Assembly: GCA_002347685.1 (NCBI GenBank)
Contig: DDWS01000066.1
Coordinates: 178,360-242,359 of the forward strand
DNA: 64,000 nucleotides
From: Syntrophaceae bacterium UBA2280
Lineage (GTDB): Bacteria; Desulfobacterota; Syntrophia; Syntrophales; Smithellaceae
Reading direction: 5' to 3'
A program made the position numbers and the translations under genes. Each line of letters opens with the position of its first letter. Positions within the stretch are counted from its first letter, which is position 1. Positions 43,685 to 52,228 of the stretch are shown here, one piece after another. Under the pieces are notes generated by a model. The model was not told the DNA's origin. It saw only the letters and a program-made list of their open reading frames with translations, and ran no database searches.

Positions 43685-43802
43685 GCCTTTTTTCTACTGA
43701 TCATCACCGCCGACTCCAGGCTGCTGAAACAACACAGCAACTTCCGCTGCCGTAGCCAAAAAGGCCTAACCTGCCCTGCCCATAACGGCGCTAAAGTTTT
43801 TT

Positions 43803-43831
43803 TAACTATACCGATTGACTGCGCTTGTCAA
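43803..43831 (-). promoter_or_regulatory. Promoter of the tRNA gene
   Basis: On the minus strand a perfect TTGACA (43831-43826) is followed by TATAGT after 15 bp or TAGTTA after 17 bp. It sits right after the rpoD stop codon. The perfect -35 box matters because it is read by sigma region 4.2, which cannot be found in the rpoD gene next door. Confidence 0.55.
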
Positions 43832-43833
43832 CC

Positions 43834-45585
43834 TCATTTTGACGCACGTTTCCGCACGCTGCTTTTATCCGGTTTGGCGGAAGGCTCCAGATCGTCTTCT
43901 GAATCCTCCAGGTAGGTTTCTCCCGAGTCGCCGAATGTCACACCGGCTTCAGGCAAAAAAGCGCCCAGCCGGTCGCTGATTCCAAAACGCATCCTCAATA
44001 CTTTCTCTTCCCTGGGGGTAAGCGTGGACAGAATCTTGCGGGTCTGATCCGCCAGATCCATGCTGATGGTGGCCTCCGATGGGGACATGATCTTTTTATC
44101 TTCGATAAAATCCCCCAGATGACTGTCCTCTTCCTCACCGATGGGGGTTTCCAGAGAGATCGGTTCTTTGGCGATTTTTAGAACCTTCCGAACCTTTTCG
44201 AGCGGATACTCCATTTTATTGGCGATCTCCTCCGGTGTCGGTTCACGCCCCAGTTCCTGAACCAGGTAGCGCGATGTGCGTATCAGCTTGTTGATGGTTT
44301 CAATCATATGCACGGGGATGCGAATGGTACGTGCCTGGTCGGCAATGGCGCGCGTAATGGCCTGCCGGATCCACCAGGTCGCGTAAGTGGAAAACTTGTA
44401 GCCGCGCTGATATTCGAATTTATCGACGGCTTTCATCAATCCGATATTCCCCTCCTGAATCAGATCCAGAAACTGCAGGCCTCGATTGGTGTATTTCTTT
44501 GCGATGCTGACCACCAGCCGAAGATTCGCCTCCACAAGCTTTCTTTTTGCGATTTCAGCTTTGATCTCTCCGTCCTCGATGGAATCCACCACGGTTTTTA
44601 ATGTTACCGTCGGAATACCGACTTCCCTTGCGATGTGCTTGCTCCGCTTCTGAGCCTCCACCACAGCCTCGCAACTCTTACGCAGAAGGTCCATGGAAAT
44701 TTTGGCTTCTTTGGCCGCCTGTTTGGCGTCCAGCTTGGATTTTTTCATTTTGGACAGGGCTTTTTCCATTTGCGTAATCGTCAGGCCTGTTTCTTTTTTA
44801 TAGTGATTGATGACTTTTTCCGATTTTGTGATTTCATCGGTATAGCACTTTAAATTTTCGATAAAACGGTGAATCTGTTTCTTGCTGAAACGAATTTTCC
44901 GGCATAATGTAACAATGTTTTTTGTGTTTTTTTCCAATTCAGCGGTCAGCAATTCTCTTTGCTTGGGCCTCATGGTCTTGGACTTGAGTTTTTCGCGTAG
45001 AACGTCGTTTCGATCACTAAAAAGCCTGATGCGCGCAATCAGTTTGAGCACCCTTTCTTTTTGTTCTTCTTCCTCCATGACGCCTTCTTCGTCCTCAATA
45101 TTATCCACAATGTATTTGACGCGGATTTCCCCCGAGGACAGTTTTTCGCCGATGCTGAATACTTCGGCAATGGATACAGACAATTTGAAGATGGCCGACA
45201 TCGTTTCACGCGCACCCTCTTCAATTTTTTTGGCGATCTCCACCTCGCCTTCGCGACTCAAAAGCGAAACCAGGCCCATTTCGCGCAGGTACATTTTAAC
45301 CGGGTCTCCGGTCTTCCCCGCACCGGGAACCAGCGCCAGCGTCTCGGGATATTTTGTGGGCAGGACATCCTCCACCGTTTTTTTGACGATCAGCTTCTCG
45401 CCCTGCTCGGTATCGATAATATCAATGTTCTTCTCACCGAAGAGCATGATGATATCATCAATCTGATCGGACGTGTTAATGTCCGGCGGCAGCAGGTCAT
45501 TCACGTCATCGTACGTTAAAAACCCTTTTTCCTGCCCCAGCGACAGCAGATTTTTAAATTCATCGGATTGAATTTCTTTGGCCAT
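43834..45585 (-). CDS. rpoD: RNA polymerase sigma-70 factor (RpoD type) with aberrant C-terminus
   Basis: 583 residues in the normal rpoD place after dnaG. Region 1.1 (SDEFKNLLSLGQEKGFLTYDD) is present. Regions 2.1-2.4 include LVSIAKKYTNRGLQFLDLIQ and FEYQRGYKFSTYATWWIRQA. Region 3 has TIRIPVHMIETINKL, and region 4.1 has LTPREEKVLRMRFGI. After that, the usual 4.2 helix-turn-helix with VTRERIRQIE is not found: the frame reads GVTFGDSGETYLEDSEDDLE and a basic tail. Total length is nearly normal, so the segment looks altered and not simply cut off. A frameshift or sequence error is possible: the +1 frame shows TRE and RIQ pieces. Confidence 0.88.
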   Translation of the reverse strand: MAKEIQSDEFKNLLSLGQEKGFLTYDDVNDLLPPDINTSDQIDDIIMLFGEKNIDIIDTEQGEKLIVKKTVEDVLPTKYPETLALVPGAGKTGDPVKMYLREMGLVSLLSREGEVEIAKKIEEGARETMSAIFKLSVSIAEVFSIGEKLSSGEIRVKYIVDNIEDEEGVMEEEEQKERVLKLIARIRLFSDRNDVLREKLKSKTMRPKQRELLTAELEKNTKNIVTLCRKIRFSKKQIHRFIENLKCYTDEITKSEKVINHYKKETGLTITQMEKALSKMKKSKLDAKQAAKEAKISMDLLRKSCEAVVEAQKRSKHIAREVGIPTVTLKTVVDSIEDGEIKAEIAKRKLVEANLRLVVSIAKKYTNRGLQFLDLIQEGNIGLMKAVDKFEYQRGYKFSTYATWWIRQAITRAIADQARTIRIPVHMIETINKLIRTSRYLVQELGREPTPEEIANKMEYPLEKVRKVLKIAKEPISLETPIGEEEDSHLGDFIEDKKIMSPSEATISMDLADQTRKILSTLTPREEKVLRMRFGISDRLGAFLPEAGVTFGDSGETYLEDSEDDLEPSAKPDKSSVRKRASK

Positions 45586-45612
45586 TTGGAATCTCCCGAA
45601 ATCATGTATTGG

Positions 45613-47367
45613 TCAGTGTAATTCTTTTTCTTCCTTCATCAAACGCTGCTTTTCGCACGTCAACGTTTCCATCCGTTCCCGGTCGTTGCTATCCTGAGCC
45701 TGTTTCAGTTGAAGCTGAACCAGGCGTTTTTGCTCTTTGTACCACTTTTCCTTGATTCTCCGGGCGTTATCGGAAAAATTGCGTTCCACTTTATTCTCAT
45801 CGGTCGGAGGCGCCTCAATACTTAATTTATAAACAGATTCCCTGAGCGTCTTGTCTTCATCCGCGGCCAGAATCACGTTAATATCCAGATATCCCAGCAG
45901 TTTATATGCCTGGATCATTTCTTCGCAAACTTTTTTCAGTCGCAAATCCAGAAAATAGTCAACAACTTTTTCAATCTCCATCTGCATCGTCATTTGCGGA
46001 TATTCCAGAAGCAGACGAATCAGATTCATCTCCAGAGGATTCATCGCCATGGGCGCCGCGTGTTTCGGCGCAGCTGTTCTGGACGTGATGTGAACTTCCT
46101 TGCGATGCAGCTCCCTTTTTAAGAGGGCCTGATCAATCCCCAGTTTTTCCGCGATTCTTTTGATAAAAAGATTCTTTTCGATTTCATTGCCGATTTTATT
46201 GACGAATTCTATCGCGGTTTTTACCAGATCACGGTTTTCCTCAAAGGTTTTCCCGTCTCCTAGAACATGATCAATATAGTAATCACTGATCGCCGGCGCA
46301 ACCGCAATCAGTTCATCGAGTTTCTCCTTACCATGTTTTTTAATGTAATCATCCGGATCACATCCATCCGGAAGTATTAACGCCCGGGCCCGCATATTTG
46401 CCCCTAAAAACAATTCCAAAGAACGGTCCAGTGCCTTGCGGCCTGCCTCATCCGGATCGAACAGGGCCACGACATCCTGAGTGTAACGACGCAGAATTTC
46501 CAGATGTTCCCTGGTCAGGGCCGTGCCCAGCGTCGCGACGACGTTATGGACGCCCGCGTTCGATAAGGAAATCACATCAAAATACCCTTCCACAATCAGA
46601 CAAAACCCGCATTGACGGATCGACTCTCTGGCTTTTGGCAATCCGTAAAGATTTTTGCCTTTACTATAAACGGGCGTCTCCGGTGAATTGAGATATTTCG
46701 GCTCACCTTCACCGATAATCCTTCCGCCGAATGCGATAATCTCCCCGAAAATGCTTTCAATCGGAAACATCAGCCTGCCGCGGAAGCGGTCATAGAAACC
46801 GCCCTCTTTGCCGGAGATAACCAGCCCCGCCTGCTCGGCGGATTTCAGGGACAAACCGCATCCATCGAAATGGTCCGCAAGTGAGCGCCATGTGTCGGGT
46901 GCGTACCCCAGACGGAACCGCTCGACGGTTTCCTTAGTCAGGGATCGCTTCTGCAGATAATCCCGCGCGATTTTCCCCGCCGGCGACGCCAGTTGCCGGG
47001 TGTATTGTTGTGCTGCCCTCATATTCAAAAGAACCATCTCTTCTTGAAGCGTATCGGGTTTGCCGCCGAAGGTCCTGGGGGGAAGAATCACTCCCGTCTT
47101 TTCGGCCAGGTGCTTGATCGCTTCCGGAAATGATTTATTCGCAATTTTCATCAGGAAGGTGATGGCATTTCCGCCTTCCCCGCAGCCGAAACAGTAAAAA
47201 ATCTGCTTTTCACGGTTCACGGTGAATGAAGGCGTTTTTTCCTGATGAAAAGGGCAAAGTCCCAGATAATTGCGGCCCGCCTTTTTAATGGTCAAATACT
47301 CCGACGCCAGTTCGACAATATCAACCCTGGTTTTAATTTCTTCAATCTTGCTGTCATCAAAGCGCAC
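45613..47367 (-). CDS. dnaG: DNA primase
   Basis: 584-residue primase making RNA primers at the replication fork. The N-terminal zinc finger is CPFHQEK...CFGCGEGG (near residues 35-60). The TOPRIM core has IVEGYFDVISLSNAG (near 260) and FDPDEAGRKA (near 300). The C-terminal part is the helicase-binding region. Start at GTG 47367 is chosen because the protein then begins RFDDSKIEEIK, as in the family; an in-frame ATG eight codons upstream is possible. It lies 27 bp upstream of rpoD, the classic macromolecular-synthesis arrangement. Confidence 0.95.
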   Translation of the reverse strand: MRFDDSKIEEIKTRVDIVELASEYLTIKKAGRNYLGLCPFHQEKTPSFTVNREKQIFYCFGCGEGGNAITFLMKIANKSFPEAIKHLAEKTGVILPPRTFGGKPDTLQEEMVLLNMRAAQQYTRQLASPAGKIARDYLQKRSLTKETVERFRLGYAPDTWRSLADHFDGCGLSLKSAEQAGLVISGKEGGFYDRFRGRLMFPIESIFGEIIAFGGRIIGEGEPKYLNSPETPVYSKGKNLYGLPKARESIRQCGFCLIVEGYFDVISLSNAGVHNVVATLGTALTREHLEILRRYTQDVVALFDPDEAGRKALDRSLELFLGANMRARALILPDGCDPDDYIKKHGKEKLDELIAVAPAISDYYIDHVLGDGKTFEENRDLVKTAIEFVNKIGNEIEKNLFIKRIAEKLGIDQALLKRELHRKEVHITSRTAAPKHAAPMAMNPLEMNLIRLLLEYPQMTMQMEIEKVVDYFLDLRLKKVCEEMIQAYKLLGYLDINVILAADEDKTLRESVYKLSIEAPPTDENKVERNFSDNARRIKEKWYKEQKRLVQLQLKQAQDSNDRERMETLTCEKQRLMKEEKELH

Positions 47368-47421
47368 GAATGATTCTCTTACCCGCCTCATACCTTCACA
47401 GGCGTGTTTAGGGGCCCAAGG

Positions 47422-47865
47422 TCAAGACAAAAGGGCCTTCACTTTTTCCCCGGCAGCTTTACCGTCGGCCTTGCCGGTGATCTCCGGTATCAGCACTTTC
47501 ATTACCCTGCCCATGTCTTTGACTGAAACTGCGCCAGTTTCAACGATGATTTTCCTGATCAACGATTCGACTTCCTCATCCGACATTTGCGCGGGCAGAT
47601 ACCCCTGCAGTATTCTTAATTCCGCTTCTTCTTTTTCCACCAGATCCGCTCTGTTGCCTTTGGCAAACTGTTCGATGGAATCTTTGCGCTGCTTCACCAT
47701 CACGGAGAGAACCTGCATGGTTTCTGTTTCATTGAGCGGCCGCAGCAGTTCAATTTCCTTATTGTGCAGCGCCGTCTTCAGCATGCGGATGGCGGAAAGC
47801 TTTACTTTGTCCCTGGCTTTGGCCGCCTGCGCCATCTCTTCATTTAATCTCACATTCATATCCAT
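47422..47865 (-). CDS. yqeY: GatB/YqeY domain protein
   Basis: 147-residue helical protein related to the tail domain of the amidotransferase subunit GatB, thought to bind tRNA. Typical segments are KLSAIRMLKTALHNKEIE near residue 24, LQGYLPAQMSDEE near 88 and MGRVMKVLIPEITGKADGK near 118. In many bacteria it precedes dnaG-rpoD, as here (with rpsU absent). Confidence 0.92.
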   Translation of the reverse strand: MDMNVRLNEEMAQAAKARDKVKLSAIRMLKTALHNKEIELLRPLNETETMQVLSVMVKQRKDSIEQFAKGNRADLVEKEEAELRILQGYLPAQMSDEEVESLIRKIIVETGAVSVKDMGRVMKVLIPEITGKADGKAAGEKVKALLS

Positions 47866-47879
47866 ATTTTACCACCATC

Positions 47880-48224
47880 TCACCCTAACGTATCTTCCAG
47901 TTTCCTGCCGCCGAGCAGATGCATGTGCAGATGAAACACCACCTGCCCTCCTTCCGCGTTACAGTTCACGACAGTGCGAAATCCTCTTTCGGCAACGTTT
48001 TTGATGACGGCAACTTTCCGGGCGGCAGCCAGCAAACGCGCTGCCGTATCCGTCTGGCTTGTATCGATATCCATCAGCGTCGCGATGTGCCGCTTCGGAA
48101 TCATGACGACATGCACGGGAGCCATCGGGTGGATATCATCAAATGCCAGAATATCGTCGTCTTCATAAACCTTTGCGCAGGGGATCTCTCCCGCAACGAT
48201 CCTGCAAAAAACACAATCCTTCAT
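47880..48224 (-). CDS. HIT family (HinT-like) nucleotide hydrolase
   Basis: 114-residue histidine-triad protein that hydrolyses purine phosphoramidates. N-terminal CVFCRIVAGEIP and the histidine triad HLHMHLLGG near residue 99 are intact. It overlaps hisA by the ATGA type and is preceded by AAGGAGG. Its place after hisA suggests the his operon continues into this housekeeping group. Confidence 0.94.
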   Translation of the reverse strand: MKDCVFCRIVAGEIPCAKVYEDDDILAFDDIHPMAPVHVVMIPKRHIATLMDIDTSQTDTAARLLAAARKVAVIKNVAERGFRTVVNCNAEGGQVVFHLHMHLLGGRKLEDTLG

Positions 48225-48976
48225 GGGCTTTCCTCCTTCGGATTGGATGCCTGCTTTGCGGCCCTGGCAACCGCGTCCTGAAGCGACACCGCACCCGTGT
48301 AGAGAGCGCGGCCGACAATCACACCAAAGAATGAACAGTCTTTGACGGACAGTAAGCGGTCGATATCATCCATCGACGCTACACCGCCTGACGCAATGAC
48401 CGGAATGTTGACTGCCTTTGCCAGTGCACGGGTGGCCTCCACGTTGACGCCTGTTTCCATCCCGTCGCGCTGAATATCGGTATATACAATGGCGGCAATT
48501 GGGTCATTTTCATAACGCCTGGCCAGTTCCACCGCGTCCTGGCCGGTTTTCTGCGTCCAACCGTGCACAGCAACCCGACCGCCGAGCGCGTCAATCCCCA
48601 AAATGATCTTTCCGGGATAGGTCGACGCGGCCTCCCGCACGAACGTCTCATCCTGAATCGCTGCCGTGCCGAGGATAACAGCGGATACGCCGTTTCCGAG
48701 ATAGTGATGAATGGTTTCCATACTGCGGATGCCGCCGCCGACCTCGACAGGCACGGAAACGGAACGGGCAATATCGGCAACTATAGACGCGTTTTTCGGC
48801 AAGCCGGCAACAGAACCGTCCAGATCGACCACATGAATCCTTTGGGCGCCTTTCTCTTCCCACAGGCGTGCCATATCGACGGGATTTTCGCCATAGACGG
48901 TCACGCGGTTAAAGTCGCCCTGAGCCAGTCGGACACACTGACCGTTCTTAATATCGATTGCAGGAATAATGATCAA
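48221..48976 (-). CDS. hisA: ProFAR isomerase (HisA)
   Basis: 251-residue TIM-barrel isomerase of histidine synthesis. It starts LIIIPAIDIKNGQCVRL with the first catalytic Asp, followed by HVVDLDGSVAG, EVGGGIRSME, and the second Asp in YTDIQRDGMETG. The start is TTG at 48976, seven bases after AAGGAG; the longer open frame upstream lacks family sequence. HisH and HisF are not encoded near it. Confidence 0.95.
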   Translation of the reverse strand: MIIIPAIDIKNGQCVRLAQGDFNRVTVYGENPVDMARLWEEKGAQRIHVVDLDGSVAGLPKNASIVADIARSVSVPVEVGGGIRSMETIHHYLGNGVSAVILGTAAIQDETFVREAASTYPGKIILGIDALGGRVAVHGWTQKTGQDAVELARRYENDPIAAIVYTDIQRDGMETGVNVEATRALAKAVNIPVIASGGVASMDDIDRLLSVKDCSFFGVIVGRALYTGAVSLQDAVARAAKQASNPKEESP

Positions 48977-49061
48977 ATTGAATCTCCTTTTGGCCAAAAC
49001 CCGTCCTAAGCGCCGCTTAAAGATTCCGCAAAACGTCCTGGTCTTCCGGCACCGCCGGAAC

Positions 49062-49745
49062 TCAGTTTTCAAACCCGGAAAAATCTGAAAACACTTCATC
49101 AATACCCAATTGGGTCAGCTCCCGGGCGGTCAACCATTTGGCACCGCCTTTAAAAAAGGAAGGGGCCTGAAAAACATCTTCCATCAGAGATTTTTGCGTT
49201 TTGTCGAAAATTCCACGCCAGAGCGTTTTTCCATCCGTAACGGAAATCATGTGAATCTCAAAGGCCACGGAAGCCGGACGTTTAGCGGAATAATCGTACC
49301 CGATCCTTTCCCGGTAACGGTAAAGAAATCCGGCAACAACAACATCCGCGAGCAATTCCCCTCCAGCCTCTGTGATGATCTGCGTTATGGGTTTTCTGAA
49401 AGAACCTGCCTTGATTCTCTGATACACACCCGCCGCTTTATCCATATCAACGAGTTCAATATTTTCAACACCGCGCAATTTATCCGTGAACCGTTCCTCG
49501 AGGATTTTTTCCGCGTCTTTTGTTATCGGGCCTGCCGAACTCAAATTGCCGCAAACCGGACATCTGACCGGGGCGGATTCATCTTCCGGAACTATCGCCT
49601 GAAAGGGGATGACGGCCACACGGGTAATCCCGTCGGCGGATACGCCCGTCGCGGGGACCGCCAAAACCATCCAGGAGAAAATGACTGCCAGCATGAAGGC
49701 CCGGAAGATCGGACGCAGGAACCTCTTCTCGGATAATATGAACAA
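49062..49745 (-). CDS. Secreted protein of unknown function inside the his cluster
   Basis: About 227 residues with a signal-anchor region (FRAFMLAVIFSWMVLAVPATGVSA). The mature part opens with RVAVIPFQAIVPED, has a Cys pair RCPVCGNLS (near 65) that may bind metal or form a disulfide, and the segment ADVVVAGFLYRYRERIG. The strand-helix pattern with a conserved PF and AGFLY resembles CsgG/LpoB-like periplasmic folds, but this is only an impression. TTG at 49745 lies six bases from AAGGAGG; GTG at 49751 overlaps it. It takes the place where hisH is found in many his operons. Confidence 0.65.
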   Translation of the reverse strand: MFILSEKRFLRPIFRAFMLAVIFSWMVLAVPATGVSADGITRVAVIPFQAIVPEDESAPVRCPVCGNLSSAGPITKDAEKILEERFTDKLRGVENIELVDMDKAAGVYQRIKAGSFRKPITQIITEAGGELLADVVVAGFLYRYRERIGYDYSAKRPASVAFEIHMISVTDGKTLWRGIFDKTQKSLMEDVFQAPSFFKGGAKWLTARELTQLGIDEVFSDFSGFEN

Positions 49746-49766
49746 TGACACCCTCCTTCTTTCCTT

Positions 49767-50354
49767 CTAAAGGATTCCCTTGGTGGACAAAACACCGTCT
49801 ATCGCCTTGTTGAAAGTGACTGCCTGAGTAAGAGCCCGCGCAAACGCTTTAAACACCGCTTCGATGATATGGTGCGAGTTGTTGCCATAGGCCAGGTTGA
49901 TGTGAAGCGTGATCCCACTGTGGTCGGTAAAGGCCTTAAAAAATTCTTTCACCAGCGCCGGATCGAATCCGCCGATTTTCCGGCGCTCATAGCGAACTTT
50001 GTAAATCAGGTAGGGACGGCCTGAAATATCCATATGGACATGGCACAGGCATTCATCCATCGGCACGGATGCCGTTCCGTAACGATTGATTCCGGTTTTA
50101 TCGCCCAGGGCCTGTCCCACCGCTTTGCCCAGACAAATTCCCAGATCCTCAACCAGGTGATGATCATCGATATCCGTATCGCCACGACCTTTAACCACAA
50201 GCTTGAAGTGGCCGTGCCGGGCAAACAAATCCAGCATATGATCCAAAAAAGGAATCGTCGTGTCGATCTTACTTCCGGTGGACTGATCCAGATCAATAGT
50301 CAGATCGATATCCGTTTCTGTCGTTTTTCGGACAATTTTTGCCTTCCTGCCCAT
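49767..50354 (-). CDS. hisB: Imidazoleglycerol-phosphate dehydratase
   Basis: 195-residue Mn-dependent dehydratase of histidine synthesis. The duplicated metal-binding motifs are DHMLDLFARHGHF (near 36) with DDHHLVEDLGI, and DHSGITLHINLAYGNNSHHIIE near 145. It is the monofunctional form without the phosphatase domain. It follows hisG by 12 bp. Confidence 0.96.
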   Translation of the reverse strand: MGRKAKIVRKTTETDIDLTIDLDQSTGSKIDTTIPFLDHMLDLFARHGHFKLVVKGRGDTDIDDHHLVEDLGICLGKAVGQALGDKTGINRYGTASVPMDECLCHVHMDISGRPYLIYKVRYERRKIGGFDPALVKEFFKAFTDHSGITLHINLAYGNNSHHIIEAVFKAFARALTQAVTFNKAIDGVLSTKGIL

Positions 50355-50366
50355 ATTAGCCCTTTC

Positions 50367-51242
50367 CTATCCGATGACTTTGTTGAGCGGATATTCAATG
50401 ATGCCTTGCGCTCCGGCTTCCAGAAGCTGCGGGATCAGATCGCGCACCACCCCCGTATCAATGACAGATTCAATCGCGAACCAATCTTCGGAATGCAACG
50501 TGGATATCGTCGGCGCTTTCAAAGACGGCAGGAGCGCCATCACCCGCTCCAGATCGGCCCGAGAGACATTAAGTTTCAGGCCGACCTTCCCCATCGCGAG
50601 CAGCGAGCCAACCAGCAATGTCCGAATTTGTTCGATTTTTTTGCGCTTCCACGGATCGGCAAAAGCCTTGTGGTTGGCAATCAACTGAGTGTTGGTCCGC
50701 ATCAGTTCGTGAACAATCCGCAGTTTATTGGCACGGATCGTCGATCCCGTTTCCGTGACTTCCACAACCGCGTCAACCAGACCATCCACAACCTTCGCTT
50801 CCGTCGCACCCCAGGAAAATTCCACATTCACCTTGATTTTCTTTTCAGAAAAATACCGTTTGGTGAAAGCCACCAGCTCCGTGGAGATGTGCTTGCCTTC
50901 CATATCTTCGATTGAACGGATCGGCGAATCATCCCGCACCACCAGCACCCATCGCGCCTGACGCGTGGACACCTTGGAGTAGACCAGATCCTGTACCGCC
51001 AAGACATCTGAATGATTTTCCATAATCCAGTCAATGCCGGTCAGTCCCAGATCCAGATGGCCGTCTTCCACATAGCGCGACATCTCCTGCGCCCGAACCA
51101 GGGTGCAGTTGATTTCGGGATCATCAATATCCGGAAAGTAGCTTCGGGAATCATAGGTGATCCGCCAGCCGGCTCTTTTGAACAAGTCAATCGTACTGTT
51201 TTCCAGACTCCCTTTCGGAATCCCCAATTTTAAAACACTCAT
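50367..51242 (-). CDS. hisG: ATP phosphoribosyltransferase (long form)
   Basis: 291-residue first enzyme of histidine synthesis. It has the catalytic core (LGIPKGSLENST, VDAVVEVTETGSTIRAN for PRPP binding near 170-187) plus the C-terminal ACT-like regulatory domain, the HisG-long type that is inhibited by histidine and does not need HisZ. ATGA overlap with hisI upstream shows translational coupling. Confidence 0.96.
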   Translation of the reverse strand: MSVLKLGIPKGSLENSTIDLFKRAGWRITYDSRSYFPDIDDPEINCTLVRAQEMSRYVEDGHLDLGLTGIDWIMENHSDVLAVQDLVYSKVSTRQARWVLVVRDDSPIRSIEDMEGKHISTELVAFTKRYFSEKKIKVNVEFSWGATEAKVVDGLVDAVVEVTETGSTIRANKLRIVHELMRTNTQLIANHKAFADPWKRKKIEQIRTLLVGSLLAMGKVGLKLNVSRADLERVMALLPSLKAPTISTLHSEDWFAIESVIDTGVVRDLIPQLLEAGAQGIIEYPLNKVIG

Positions 51243-51613
51243 TTATAAACATCCTTCGGATCAAAAATCATTTCCCCTGCTTCAACCCATTGTCCGCCCT
51301 CGAGCCTGCGGTAAAAGCAGGATCGATGCCCCGTATGGCAGGCGGCGCCACCAATTTGCTCCACCTGCATTAAAACGGTGTCATTGTCACAATCCATGAA
51401 GATCTTTTTGACGATTTGAACATGGCCTGAGCTTTCCCCCTTGACCCACAGTTTCTGCCTCGACCGGCTCCAGAAAGTCGCCTTGCCGGTGAGCACGGTC
51501 GCGTCCCAGGATTCTTTGTTCATATACGCAAGCATCAATACATCTTTTGTTTCAGCATCTTGCACAATCGCCGGAATCAGTCCGTCGGTTTTATCGAAAT
51601 GCGGTTCCATCAT
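51239..51613 (-). CDS. hisI: Phosphoribosyl-AMP cyclohydrolase
   Basis: 124-residue zinc/magnesium enzyme of histidine synthesis. Signature motifs are VLMLAYMNKESWDAT, FWSRSRQKLWVKGESSGH, DCDNDTVLMQVEQ and the zinc-binding Cys residues in ACHTGHRSCFYR. HisE is not fused. It is the first gene of the cluster hisI-hisG-hisB-(unknown)-hisA. Confidence 0.96.
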   Translation of the reverse strand: MMEPHFDKTDGLIPAIVQDAETKDVLMLAYMNKESWDATVLTGKATFWSRSRQKLWVKGESSGHVQIVKKIFMDCDNDTVLMQVEQIGGAACHTGHRSCFYRRLEGGQWVEAGEMIFDPKDVYK

Positions 51614-51813
51614 CCTTTTCCTTTGTTATCCTAGTTTAATATATCCAACTACAATAAACTTTACTTTCTAGATGATGAATCCTATTAAATCAAGCGATAT
51701 TTCAACCTCATGATGATCTATTTCCGGCTTGCCTAACCTTTATATTCATGATAAAAAAGACCAACTTCAATGGGTTAAGGGTGCCGAAATTCATTATCCT
51801 GGAGGTATACATT

Positions 51814-52104
51814 ATGTCTTTGCTGACGGGGGGTGTGGTTGCCGCGGTGTTCGGACTGATCTCGCTGATATTCTGGTGGGGTGATTTTTTGGCCATTATA
51901 CGGGGCGCGCTGCCGATCAGCCTTCTTCTGGGAGGCGCGCTGGCCATCTATGTCGGCATCGATGAAATCCAGGATAAAATCAGGGAAGAAAGACAACGAC
52001 AAGATGAAGAACTGGAAAAAGCCAGGGAAGAAATCGAATCTGCAAGAGCCGAAACCCAACGTTACAAGGAAGAATTAAATAAGTTCAAAGAATCGAAAAG
52101 TTAA
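51814..52104 (+). CDS. Small membrane protein with cytoplasmic coiled coil
   Basis: 96 residues: two hydrophobic helices (GGVVAAVFGLISLIFWWGDFLA and ALPISLLLGGALAIYVGI, about residues 6-48) followed by a highly charged coiled coil (QDKIREERQRQDEELEKARE). A strong GGAGGT site precedes the ATG. Such short proteins are common in deltaproteobacteria but have no assigned role. It lies between the his cluster and the TRAP transporter and may be a single gene. Confidence 0.75.
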   Translation: MSLLTGGVVAAVFGLISLIFWWGDFLAIIRGALPISLLLGGALAIYVGIDEIQDKIREERQRQDEELEKAREEIESARAETQRYKEELNKFKESKS

Positions 52105-52228
52105 AAGCTGTTCTTGATAAAATCTCGAAAACCCGCTAGAGCAACAAATCTGGACCATGGCTCCACGGGATGATATCACGCCTGTCGTCCCTGTCAATCT
52201 GCAGCAAATAAAGAGGGGGAAATGTCAA

